Part shown: in pieces, positions 6,594-14,930 of the stretch
Position numbering within the stretch: the stretch's first letter is position 1
Layout of the letters: each line of letters starts with the position of its first letter
Virus record (IMG/VR): IMGVR_UViG_3300045999_002896
Location: 1-26,217 of that record
Origin: a virus
DNA length: 26,217 bases
Reading direction: 5' to 3' (one strand)
Notes under the pieces: model-generated
What the model saw: only the letters and a program-made list of their open reading frames with translations
Database searches by the model: none
What the model was told of the DNA's origin: nothing
Position numbers and translations under genes: made by a program

Positions 6594-6775
6594 ATGACAA
6601 GTATGGTTGGTACTTGACAATTAAGAAAATAGCTGAGTGCGGATTGTTCAACTTGGCAGGGTTCACGCCCTTACAATCAAGCGAAAAGGCAAATTTGTAC
6701 GAGGTCTTTCAATACCTTGCGAGCAAAGCGGCTGAGGATAACCTTTACAATGAGATACAAAAGCAAAAGAAATGA
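6488..6775 (+). CDS. Frameshift extension (T-like domain) of tail chaperone
   Basis: In the -1 frame relative to the upstream gene, reading is open from just after a TGA at 6485-6487 to TGA at 6773-6775. There is no ATG or GTG start; the first possible start, TTG 6590, would cut off about a third of the open frame. The T9 slip site lies at the very beginning of this open region. After a slip the added sequence reads FDEVKRELSSRFADLYAQK and later KYGWYLTIKKIAECG, a short helical domain like those following tail chaperones in other Bacteroidetes phages. The best reading is that it exists as part of a -1 fusion. A sequencing error in the T run, or a separate TTG-started 61-residue protein, are the alternatives. 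Confidence 0.62.
   Translation, partial: SWFFFDEVKRELSSRFADLYAQKGDGKYAAASKQLNDKYGWYLTIKKIAECGLFNLAGFTPLQSSEKANLYEVFQYLASKAAEDNLYNEIQKQKK
6492..6503 (+). other. Probable -1 ribosomal frameshift site (T9 run)
   Basis: The upstream frame reads GGT TTT TTT TTG here. It contains the heptamer T TTT TTT, on which both tRNAs can re-pair after slipping one base back. The -1 frame has a stop at 6485-6487, seven bases before the T run, and is then open to 6775. Transcriptional slippage on T9 would have a similar outcome. I could not verify a downstream stimulatory hairpin by eye. Confidence 0.6.
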
Positions 6776-7227
6776 CACTATTAGAAATAGCAGACTTATT
6801 TAAAAGTACCACGGACGCAACGCAAGGGTTAAACGGCTTTTCATTCGGTTGGGCTTCGGACAGGACGCGGTCACAGGATTACGATTCCGTGGGCATAAAC
6901 AGTATAAACTTATTCCCCAGAGTTTTCTTTGCCGTGCCAACGCTTGTCAACAACCCGATAACACGACGCGACGTGTATCAAATTACTTTGTTCTTTGATG
7001 ACTTGCTTGGTTACAATGAAGACGGAACGGTTAACGAGGATACGCAAATAGAAAAGTGGTCAGCCTTGACGGTGTTGGCTGAGAAATTCATGTTACAAAT
7101 AAATACAAATAAGCAGACGGGCAATATTTCCGAAGGCGTTCAAATGACATTGGATAGCTTTTCATCGATACAAAGGTTAATAAGTGTACAAGCGACATTC
7201 AACTTAAACGTTATTTCATCATGTTAA
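6772..7227 (+). CDS. Phage tail/neck protein, unassigned
   Basis: The 151-residue product has no catalytic motif and mixes helix with strands (RVFFAVPTLVNNP, then DVYQITLFFDDLLG, ending QATFNLNVISSC). Similar-looking proteins in Bacteroidetes phages sit next to gp10-like tail completion proteins and may be tail-terminator or neck components; this comes from pattern and position only. The start overlaps the chaperone extension by four bases (ATGA), and the end overlaps the next gene by seven bases. Confidence 0.6.
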   Translation: MTLLEIADLFKSTTDATQGLNGFSFGWASDRTRSQDYDSVGINSINLFPRVFFAVPTLVNNPITRRDVYQITLFFDDLLGYNEDGTVNEDTQIEKWSALTVLAEKFMLQINTNKQTGNISEGVQMTLDSFSSIQRLISVQATFNLNVISSC

Positions 7228-7748
7228 TTGAGTTACAAATCTTAGCGGATGACATTGCGCAAATGGCAATTGAAGCCGTGGCGAATGAGTGGAAAGCACA
7301 GGGACACAACCTGACAGGCGCAGCCATAAAAAACATGGAAACGGTTATACGCATGGAAACCGATAAGATTATCATTGAAGGCTTTATTCCTGATTACATG
7401 GCAATAAATAACTCAGGAGTCACGGCGGCGCGGATACCATACACGCCCAATAGCGGAAACAAAACAAGCAAGTATATTTCAGGCTTAATTGAGTACGTTA
7501 AAAAACGCATGGGAAAAAGTGACAAAGAGGCAAAGGGAATCGCCTTTGCCATTGCCTCAAAGCACAAGAAAGAAGGGATGCCAACAATAGGAAGTAAGCG
7601 GTTTAGCCAAACGGGAAAGCGAACGGGCTTCATTGAAGAAGCATTGGATAAGAAGCAGGCTGAAATGTCAGACTTAATAAACAGCGCGATTTATCAAAGC
7701 ATGACAATTACCGTCGAATCATTTTACAAATCAATTTTAAACAGATGA
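7221..7748 (+). CDS. HK97 gp10-like tail completion protein
   Basis: The 175-residue product carries features of the HK97 gp10 / Mu gpG-like family of head-tail joining or tail completion proteins: an early helix and GHNLTGAAIKNMET (residues ~29-42), a strand segment with IIIEGFIPDYM, a central IPYTP followed by a basic loop, then FAIASKHKKEGMPTIGSKRF and a C-terminal helix. Family members close the upper end of the tail tube or join it to the neck. It lies directly before the large tail genes and overlaps both neighbours by a few bases. No export signal is present, as expected for a virion part. Confidence 0.68.
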   Translation: MLIELQILADDIAQMAIEAVANEWKAQGHNLTGAAIKNMETVIRMETDKIIIEGFIPDYMAINNSGVTAARIPYTPNSGNKTSKYISGLIEYVKKRMGKSDKEAKGIAFAIASKHKKEGMPTIGSKRFSQTGKRTGFIEEALDKKQAEMSDLINSAIYQSMTITVESFYKSILNR

Positions 7749-8947
7749 GTTACACGATAAACCCCGATACCATATCAAGCAGCCTTTACCCCGTGGCGTT
7801 TCGTTCCATTGAACCGTCTGGGGTTATTCAACAGCAAGTCAACGTTTATCTTGATGGAACATTGGAAGGCTCGTTCTTGGCGGCTCAAACGGGAACAAGT
7901 GGAACGTCGGCGGTGTTTGATACAAATGTTCAATCGTTTTTGATTACTCAACTTGCACCAAAGACAAACGCGAAAACAAGTTTCTTTGGAAACCTTTACG
8001 GTTTCAGTCTTACAAATAATACGGACGTTATTTCATCATTGTATTGCACCGCGTTTAATCAAACCGTTAATTCATCGGGCTTCGTCGTTACCTCAACGGC
8101 AGCGCAAAGCAGCACCACGGCATACGTTTTGCCTTCATTGTTTGTGGATGGGGAATATGACATGGGGGACTTTTATCAACCCTCAGCAAATCCTTTTTTA
8201 TTCCTGACACAAAGGAATGATTTTATTAAATGCAATTCCTCGGGTAACATATTTTTAAGTTACCTCGGGCGTGGAACAAATGCGGCTCAATTTGAATTTT
8301 ATTTAAAGTCTGGAAGTTCAGCCGTTACCATTGTAGACAATTTAAATTCCACGGCAAACAATGATTTATATTCATTGTCCGCTGGCGTATCAAATATATT
8401 TGGAAGCAGTGCCATTTTTCATGCTGGCAATTTTCCAACCAATCCAGATTTGTACGATTATTACGATGTCTCCGTTGGCTCATACGACGGTGCATTCACG
8501 CGCCTAAGCGAAAGGCAACGTATTTACATTTATCCAAATTGCAACGATAGCATTGAGCTTCATTGGTTCGGCAAGCATGGAGGCGCGGAAAGTTATCAAT
8601 TCATGGGACTAATGATTGATAAGCAAACCAGCAACGCGGATACGATTAACCTTGCGCAAAGGTGGAACATTGCAGCAAGTCCAAAAGCAAATACCTTTGA
8701 TAAAAATGTGATTAAGGTTAATCAAAGGTCAAACAAAAGTAAGACGGTCACGGTGGCGGTAAGTCATGAGGATGCGTTGTACATTGCCACAATGTTTAAT
8801 TCTCCTGAGGTGTACATTATTGAAAATGGAAAATATGTTAATGTAACCATTGCTAACGGGGAGATAAACACGGATAACAACAGGGCAACCGACATTGGTG
8901 TTACGTTTGAAATCATTTATCAAAATACGCCAGTCGCTCAGCTATGA
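7745..8947 (+). CDS. Tail structural protein, unassigned
   Basis: The 400-residue product is rich in Ser, Thr, Asn and aromatic residues and appears mainly beta, as virion proteins usually are. A segment IELHWFGKHGGAESYQFMG (about residues 276-294) resembles a motif I recall from tail or baseplate proteins of Bacteroidetes phages. No catalytic, signal or membrane feature is seen. It lies between the tail completion gene and the 811-residue tail protein and overlaps both by four bases. It could be a distal tail or baseplate component. It is not the tail tube on present evidence, because a better tube candidate lies at 17778. Confidence 0.6.
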   Translation: MSYTINPDTISSSLYPVAFRSIEPSGVIQQQVNVYLDGTLEGSFLAAQTGTSGTSAVFDTNVQSFLITQLAPKTNAKTSFFGNLYGFSLTNNTDVISSLYCTAFNQTVNSSGFVVTSTAAQSSTTAYVLPSLFVDGEYDMGDFYQPSANPFLFLTQRNDFIKCNSSGNIFLSYLGRGTNAAQFEFYLKSGSSAVTIVDNLNSTANNDLYSLSAGVSNIFGSSAIFHAGNFPTNPDLYDYYDVSVGSYDGAFTRLSERQRIYIYPNCNDSIELHWFGKHGGAESYQFMGLMIDKQTSNADTINLAQRWNIAASPKANTFDKNVIKVNQRSNKSKTVTVAVSHEDALYIATMFNSPEVYIIENGKYVNVTIANGEINTDNNRATDIGVTFEIIYQNTPVAQL

Positions 8948-11379
8948 TAAAATTATTTATAAATAATCAAGAGGTCGATTTAAACCAAAAGGATGTCAAT
9001 GTCACCATTGATTACTCCATTGAAAATATTGAGCTTGGTAATATTTCAGGGGCGCACTCAAAAAGGAATGTAACATTACCCGGAACAAAGACGAACATTG
9101 ATATTTTTGAAAACATTGAAACACCAAATGTCATTGTCACCAATGCTTACAAGTTGTTACCCGCACGGCTGGAGGCAAATGGCGTTCCAATTCTTACGGG
9201 AAAAGCGCGACTTGATTCAGGCGAATTAACCGCGATGAACCACGGATTCAAAGCGAATAATTACAAGGTTGCATTGATTGGAAACAATGCGGATTGGTTC
9301 GCAGACGTTGGTAACATCTTAGTAAGGTCACTTGGTTGGCAGGACATAACCGTATCCACGGCAACGGTAAAAACGAATTACAATCCATTGACTTCAGAAC
9401 ATTGTTTCATCTTGATGAAATGGAAAGCGTGGGAAAATGAAACGTACATTGTAGACAATGAGTTGACGCCAGCCATTTTCATTTGGCAAATATTGGAAAA
9501 GGCGTTTCAAAACAAAGGATACCAATTAAACAGCATTTTTAAAACAGATCCTTTCAGCCGTTTGATTATACCAATGGGGCTTAATCTTGATGCTGATTAC
9601 ATTGCGGATTTTGTAAACTTACGGGCTTCCAATCCATCGCCTTCGTCCTTCGTTTATTCCTCAGGTGATTACGGGACGGTTGACATTGCCTTTACAAATG
9701 AAACCACGTCACCCAACTTTGACACGGGAGGCAATTACTCTGGCGGCGTTTATACCGTGCCAATAAATGCGTTGTATGAATTAATCGCTGAGCTAAACGT
9801 TACCTTAACGGCTTCTATTGGTGACTTAAACCAATTTGCAGAACTTATTCTTTTCTTTGAAGTCAATGGCAACGTTGTTTCCGTGTACGATTTAACCAAT
9901 GAAACCACGTTAAATGATTCCATTGCGCTTGAATTTCTGGGGGACTTGGTGGCAGGTGACTTGGTTAAAATGAGGCTGAGGTACGAGAACGTAACATTTA
10001 ACCTTGTTATCGGTGGCTCATTTTCCGTGGTGGCACAAAAGGAGGGATTAGAGCAAGGCGAAACGGTAAATTTGGAATACATCATACCTAATAGTTGGTA
10101 CGTCAAAGATATTATTGCGGACTTAACAACCATTTTTAACCTTGCATGGGAAACCGACGTACTAAGCAAACAGGTGTACGCGTATCCAAAAGACAATTAT
10201 ACGGTAAGGTATCGAGCCAATGCAAGCGGCGCGATTACCCTTACAACCTTTGACGGCTTTTTTCAAGACACGTATAAGTATGATTTGAATACCCGTTACA
10301 TTGATGGAAGCGAATTAACCATTCTTGACAATTACAAATCAAGTCAAGTGCTGGCGTATGCCACGGATGATGATACGACAAACAAAGAAGAAGCAAGGCG
10401 CGGCGTTAACATTTACTCAGGGGGTTACAACTTTCCAGAGGATCGTTTTCCAAATGGCATTGAATTTCTTTATACAAAGTTCTTTGCAAAAGCCATTCAT
10501 ATAAACGACGTTGCCATTACCACGGGTGGAACATACGGGGCGCAGATGCCACTTGTTTTTGGCGACGATTATAATACCGTTCCCGATGCAGAACCCAATT
10601 ACAACTTGGCACCTCGTTTGCTTTATTACGCAGGCAGGCGCAGCGGCTTAGACGGATACGTTCGTTTGTATGATGAAGCAAGTTCTGCGGCTTCGGCTTT
10701 TGATTTTCCTGCAGCGTTCATGGTAAATTACAACGACCCGAGCGGTGGCGATTTTAACCTTTCCTTTTCAGATGAAGTCACAAATTATACAAACGTGATG
10801 CAAGGCGTTTTTAAAACGTTCCACCTTCAAACCTACAAGCGAATAGAACTTGGGAAGCAATATACCACGTTTGTCAAATGGGAAAACAAAGACATAACGC
10901 AACTTTCCTTCAGGCGCAAGGGAATGATTGGAAGCTCCAATTTTATTATTCAGGAATTGGAATACAATCCAAAGTCCAATAGCCCAGCAAGAACGGTTAT
11001 CTTATACGACGAAAAGCCAAATGTAAATGATTTAAGCAAAGTTTCAAATACGATTACTTTAGCAGGCGCACCGCCGCAAGGTGGAACGGTGACAGGATCG
11101 GGCAGCGGATTGGTTGGAGCGAATGGGGCGACGGTAAATATTCAGTTATCTTATACGCCGTTCCTCAACTCAATGACCAATGTTCTTGTATTACCGGTAA
11201 ACTCAGGTATTACTCAGGTAAGTAACACGAATGCAAATGTACTTGTATTCCAGAACGGGCAAAAGTTGCTTCCAATCATTCAATATATTATCGGTGGCTC
11301 AACCATTGGAATAAACATTGATACCCATTACGATGGGGCAAATTATGAAGTTATTGTAAACGGCGTAACAAAGGGATAA
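8944..11379 (+). CDS. Large tail protein, baseplate/hub-like
   Basis: The 811-residue product begins MIKLFINNQEVDLNQKDVNV and soon shows a segment NISGAHSKRNVTLPGTKTN. I recall this pattern (a 'S..VTLPGT..N' block near the N terminus) from long tail proteins of Bacteroidetes phages. The bulk is beta-rich with many aromatic and Asn residues. The last ~75 residues (from about 11146) form a module containing VLVFQNGQKLLPIIQY and GANYEVIVNG. Related modules occur twice in the fibre protein at 20432, which suggests a shared external, possibly Ig- or fibre-like domain. The gene overlaps its neighbours by one to four bases and directly precedes the tape measure gene. A hub or receptor-side role is inferred. 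Confidence 0.62.
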   Translation: MIKLFINNQEVDLNQKDVNVTIDYSIENIELGNISGAHSKRNVTLPGTKTNIDIFENIETPNVIVTNAYKLLPARLEANGVPILTGKARLDSGELTAMNHGFKANNYKVALIGNNADWFADVGNILVRSLGWQDITVSTATVKTNYNPLTSEHCFILMKWKAWENETYIVDNELTPAIFIWQILEKAFQNKGYQLNSIFKTDPFSRLIIPMGLNLDADYIADFVNLRASNPSPSSFVYSSGDYGTVDIAFTNETTSPNFDTGGNYSGGVYTVPINALYELIAELNVTLTASIGDLNQFAELILFFEVNGNVVSVYDLTNETTLNDSIALEFLGDLVAGDLVKMRLRYENVTFNLVIGGSFSVVAQKEGLEQGETVNLEYIIPNSWYVKDIIADLTTIFNLAWETDVLSKQVYAYPKDNYTVRYRANASGAITLTTFDGFFQDTYKYDLNTRYIDGSELTILDNYKSSQVLAYATDDDTTNKEEARRGVNIYSGGYNFPEDRFPNGIEFLYTKFFAKAIHINDVAITTGGTYGAQMPLVFGDDYNTVPDAEPNYNLAPRLLYYAGRRSGLDGYVRLYDEASSAASAFDFPAAFMVNYNDPSGGDFNLSFSDEVTNYTNVMQGVFKTFHLQTYKRIELGKQYTTFVKWENKDITQLSFRRKGMIGSSNFIIQELEYNPKSNSPARTVILYDEKPNVNDLSKVSNTITLAGAPPQGGTVTGSGSGLVGANGATVNIQLSYTPFLNSMTNVLVLPVNSGITQVSNTNANVLVFQNGQKLLPIIQYIIGGSTIGINIDTHYDGANYEVIVNGVTKG

Positions 11380-14297
11380 TGTCAAAAGTAATAGGTTTTC
11401 AAATAGTAATAGACGGACTTGGCAAAACGGTTGAAACGGCAACGGAGTTGAAAAGAGCCATTGCCGACGTAAACGCGGAAATCAAGAAAACAACCGACGT
11501 TCAAGAAATCAAGAAGCTTGAAGCGAAGTTGGTTGACTTGAAGGCGGCGCAAATGGAAGTTAACAAAGTTGTTAAGGAGCAAATCAAAAGTCGCAACGAA
11601 GAAATAACCGCAACTGACAAAGCCAACGGAGCTTATCGCAAGTTAAGCAAAGAGTTAAACGACCAACGCAACCGATACAAAGATTTGGCGGCGGCTGAGC
11701 AGGAATCAAGTCAGGAGGCAAAAGATTTATTAGTAAGTATCAACAACCTCGATAAAAAGCTAAAGGGCATTGATGCCACGGTTGGACAATTTCAAAGAAA
11801 CGTCGGTGGTTATACCGAGGCATTGGGGCAATTTTTCCCGAAACTTGGGGGAACTGTGGGTCAGGTTACTGGATTAATAGGTGGTTTATCACAGGGAATA
11901 ACTGGATTAAGCGCAACAACAGGAGCATTCAACAAGTCGCTTGGTGCTATTGGAATAGCATTGACCGCATTTAGTGGCATATCTGAAATATTTCAAAGTA
12001 TAAATGAATCGGTTTCTGAAACAAAAGAGTTATCTAATCAGGTTGCAGGATTCACGGGGGCAACGGGAAACGTATTGAGCGATTTTGTAAGCAAGTCAAA
12101 AGCAATATCAACCACATATAAAAAGGATGTAAATGAAATTACCGTCGCAGCCAACACGGCAAGCAAAGCATTAGGCATTGGTTTTAATGAGGCGTTGGAT
12201 GCCATTGAGGCAGGATTTAGAAAGGGCGCAGATAGTAATGGGGAGTTCTTAGATAATTTAAAAGAATATCCAACGCAATTTGCAGCGGCTGGATTAAGCA
12301 TTAAAGATTATTTAGCCATTTCAATCGAGGCGGCAAATCAAGGAGTATTTTCAGACAAAGGCTTGGACGTTGTTAAGGAATTTGGATTAAGAATTAGAGA
12401 ACAAACAAAAACTTCCAAAGACGCATTGATAGGTGCATTTGGTGAAGAATTTACAGGAGAGTTATTTGAAAATTTAAACAATGGCTCAATAACAACCGCC
12501 GAGGCTTTGTCCTTAGTAAGCGGCAAAATGGGAGACACTGAGGTTGCAGGAGATAAATTACAGACGGTTATTGCAGATGTTTTTGGCGCGGCTGGTGAAG
12601 ATGCTGGTTTGGCTTACATTCTTTCGTTGGAAAAGATTTTAAAAAATACTGACGATGTAACAAAGTCAACAAACCAGTATCAAACACAACAGGAAATTCT
12701 TTATCAAACAAACCTTGACTTGGAAGCAAGTCAATCAGAATTAAATGAATCATTCACAAAGTTTGGAGGAGAATTTACAATTATATCCTCTAAAGCAAAG
12801 ATATTTTTTAACAACTTATTAGGCGGTTTACTTGATTTTGCAAATGAGTTTCCTGCAACCTTAAAAGCAATGGGGGCAGGGTTAACGACCTTTTTTACAA
12901 CGGGAAGCATAAGTGGTGCATTGAAAGCAAATAGAGATGTATTTAGAGCCGAAAAACAAAAGATAGATAAGGAGGATAAGTTAGCCATTGAGAAAGCTGA
13001 AAAGAATCGGATTGCACTTGAAAAGCAAAACGCCGAAGAACAAAAGAAAAGATTAAAAGCTCAAAATAAAGAGTTAAGCACCACGGCAAATAAAGGAGGC
13101 AGGGACGCGGCAAAAGAATATGCGGCTGGTTCCCTTGCAGCCCTCGAAGACGAAAGAAGCAAATTACAAACCGCTTTTTCCAACGCCGTGGTTGGCTCGG
13201 GAACACAGAAAGAACTTGCGGTAAAGTTGAACGCAATTAATAACCAAATCAAGTCAGCGGTTGAACAACAAAACCAAATCTTAGCCGATGCGGCGCGTGG
13301 TAACTTGCTTAATAACTTGAAAAACGCGGAACAACTTGCAACCTTGCCATTGACGACAAAGCCGCCAGAATTATTAAAAAAGGAGGTTGAAGATATTCAA
13401 AAGGTGTTTAAAGAGGTTACAAAAAACGCGGACGACTTTAGGGACGAACAAAAGAAAAAAGAGGAACAAGATTTAGAGGAACGGGCAAAGAGAATTGAAA
13501 CTTATTTGCAAACCGCTTCTTTAGTCACCGACTTTTTTTCTACGGTACAGCAAGCGCGTTTTAAAAAGGATGCTGACCAATTAAATGAACAAATCGAGTT
13601 AACGGAAGAAAATATTGCAACGCTTGAAGCCAAAGCAGAAAAAGCAAGTGGCATAAAAAAGAGGAGATTAGAAAAAGAAATTGTTCAGGAAAAGGCGTTG
13701 TTAGAATCAAGAAACAAAGAAGCCGAAGCATTGCAATTAAAAGCGGCGAAGGCTGAAAAGAAAATAGCCATTCTTCAGTCAATAATACAAGGGGCTTTGG
13801 CGGTAAACAGGGCTTTAGCCGTTCCACCTGGTCCGCCATTTACTATTGGTTCAGCCATTTCTGCAGGTGTTTTCGCAGGAATACAAACGGCAACGATTAT
13901 TGCCCAGCCCCTTGCTGAGGGTGGCGTGGTCACAGGGCAACGGGTGAATCAAAAGCAAAACATACCAACGCGTTCAAATGGTGACAATGTTCTTGCTTAT
14001 GTTAAGCGTGGTGAGGTGGTATTGAACCAACGTCAACAAAGTTTACTTGGTGGTTCTCCCACGTTCAGGAAACTTGGTATCAAAGGTTTCGCGGAAGGTG
14101 GCATGGTTCCACCGATAAGCCCACCGATACAAGGCTTAGGTTTACAGGGTAACATGAACGAATTTTTGCAAGTCATGGAGGCAAAGACGGACGCGATAAA
14201 CAACAGGATAGACAGGTTACAAGCATACGTTGTGAGTGAGGACATTGCGCGCGATCTTGCTGAGGGAAATAAATTGAAAATAAACGCCACTTTATAA
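11379..14297 (+). CDS. Tail tape measure protein
   Basis: The 972-residue product sets tail length and is held inside the tail tube during assembly. Evidence is its size, the largest in the tail block, and a long Lys/Glu/Ala-rich helical N-terminal part (residues ~20-125, with KLEAKLVDLKAAQMEVNKVV). Gly-rich hydrophobic stretches follow (VGQVTGLIGGLSQGITG near 165; GAIGIALTAFSGI near 190). A second coiled coil occupies ~550-800 and a hydrophobic stretch lies near 800-855 (AILQSIIQGALAVNRALAV, ISAGVFAGIQTATIIAQPL). The C-terminal EGG and GEVVLNQRQQ motifs are often seen in tape measure proteins. No lysozyme or peptidase domain was noticed. It lies downstream of the chaperone pair but with the other tail proteins between them. 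Confidence 0.85.
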   Translation: MSKVIGFQIVIDGLGKTVETATELKRAIADVNAEIKKTTDVQEIKKLEAKLVDLKAAQMEVNKVVKEQIKSRNEEITATDKANGAYRKLSKELNDQRNRYKDLAAAEQESSQEAKDLLVSINNLDKKLKGIDATVGQFQRNVGGYTEALGQFFPKLGGTVGQVTGLIGGLSQGITGLSATTGAFNKSLGAIGIALTAFSGISEIFQSINESVSETKELSNQVAGFTGATGNVLSDFVSKSKAISTTYKKDVNEITVAANTASKALGIGFNEALDAIEAGFRKGADSNGEFLDNLKEYPTQFAAAGLSIKDYLAISIEAANQGVFSDKGLDVVKEFGLRIREQTKTSKDALIGAFGEEFTGELFENLNNGSITTAEALSLVSGKMGDTEVAGDKLQTVIADVFGAAGEDAGLAYILSLEKILKNTDDVTKSTNQYQTQQEILYQTNLDLEASQSELNESFTKFGGEFTIISSKAKIFFNNLLGGLLDFANEFPATLKAMGAGLTTFFTTGSISGALKANRDVFRAEKQKIDKEDKLAIEKAEKNRIALEKQNAEEQKKRLKAQNKELSTTANKGGRDAAKEYAAGSLAALEDERSKLQTAFSNAVVGSGTQKELAVKLNAINNQIKSAVEQQNQILADAARGNLLNNLKNAEQLATLPLTTKPPELLKKEVEDIQKVFKEVTKNADDFRDEQKKKEEQDLEERAKRIETYLQTASLVTDFFSTVQQARFKKDADQLNEQIELTEENIATLEAKAEKASGIKKRRLEKEIVQEKALLESRNKEAEALQLKAAKAEKKIAILQSIIQGALAVNRALAVPPGPPFTIGSAISAGVFAGIQTATIIAQPLAEGGVVTGQRVNQKQNIPTRSNGDNVLAYVKRGEVVLNQRQQSLLGGSPTFRKLGIKGFAEGGMVPPISPPIQGLGLQGNMNEFLQVMEAKTDAINNRIDRLQAYVVSEDIARDLAEGNKLKINATL

Positions 14298-14561
14298 ATG
14301 TGTAATTGCATGAAGACAGATAGCATTTGGGGAGAACTTGGTTCACGGATTCCCGAGGAATACAAGGCGCAAGTTACCGCCACGGTCAATAGGACTTATC
14401 GGGTTTTAAGCATTGACCCGAACGACATGGATTATTTATTTAATATTTATAACAACTTTGTCAATAATTATGAGCCTGAGCGGCGTAATTGTCCCGCGTG
14501 TCGTACAAAAGTAGTTGGTAAAATGAGGCAAATTGTAAATTATTGGAACGAGAATGGATGA
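14298..14561 (+). CDS. Hypothetical protein with cysteine pairs
   Basis: The 87-residue product starts MCNCMKTDSIWGELG and contains CPAC near residue 66. Together with the N-terminal CNC these two cysteine pairs could bind one zinc ion. The middle is a mixed helical segment (EEYKAQVTATVNRTYRVL), and the C terminus has a basic stretch (RTKVVGKMRQIVNYW). I do not recognise the family. It starts right after the tape measure stop and overlaps the next gene by eight bases. An alternative start at Met5 would lose the first cysteine pair. Confidence 0.6.
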   Translation: MCNCMKTDSIWGELGSRIPEEYKAQVTATVNRTYRVLSIDPNDMDYLFNIYNNFVNNYEPERRNCPACRTKVVGKMRQIVNYWNENG

Positions 14562-14904
14562 ATTTCAAATGATTAACGAAGATTTATTGCAGGATTTTAC
14601 CCATGAAATCTTGAATAAATACAGTTCATTTTGCCAAAAGGAAGGCATTGTTCCCAGCTTTTTTCACCTTATTAGCTTTCTCGTTAAAACGGACGTGGTG
14701 AAGGAAAAGACGGTGGCGAAATATATGGTCATGCACCTTTACCCAAATAGCCTTTATTCGAATGATTCAAAAATGGATGCCATGATGGAAATAAGCATAC
14801 GCACGGGTATTTCTAAGAAGCACGTTTATAACATGGTTCAGCATCCTGAGCGGTTTGGTTTTCAAATCAAGCAAAAAAGAAAAGATAAAAAGAAGACAGA
14901 GTAA
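14554..14904 (+). CDS. Hypothetical protein with HTH-like segment
   Basis: The 116-residue product has a helical body (start MDEFQMINEDLLQDFTHEIL). The segment MDAMMEISIRTGISKKHVY (about residues 74-92) has the spacing of a helix-turn-helix, with ISIRTGISKKHVY as the turn and recognition helix. It ends in a very basic tail (KQKRKDKKKTE). This suggests DNA binding, perhaps a regulator of the head genes that follow, but no family was recognised. It overlaps the previous gene by eight bases. A promoter-like TAATTTTG element lies across its stop codon, upstream of the protease gene. Confidence 0.58.
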   Translation: MDEFQMINEDLLQDFTHEILNKYSSFCQKEGIVPSFFHLISFLVKTDVVKEKTVAKYMVMHLYPNSLYSNDSKMDAMMEISIRTGISKKHVYNMVQHPERFGFQIKQKRKDKKKTE

Positions 14905-14909
14905 TTTTG
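14902..14909 (+). promoter_or_regulatory. Possible internal -7 promoter element before head genes
   Basis: TAATTTTG matches the Bacteroidetes -7 consensus TAnnTTTG and lies 21 bases before the ATG of the protease gene, within the A+T-rich gap 14905-14930, one of the longest non-coding gaps after the left edge. No TTTG was found at the normal -33 distance (the nearest, 14854-14857, is too far), so the promoter is uncertain. Confidence 0.3.
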
Positions 14910-14930
14910 TAAATAAATTATTTTTCTTTT

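Noticed and set aside
6590-6775. Independent 61-residue gene from TTG 6590
   Set aside because: The open frame continues upstream to 6488 without a better start, and the T9 slip site lies at its beginning, so a frameshift fusion explains it better. It remains possible.
9750-10196. 148-codon open frame on the minus strand
   Set aside because: It lies wholly opposite the 811-residue tail gene, its product has no family pattern, and it has no promoter or partner gene. It is treated as an antisense shadow.
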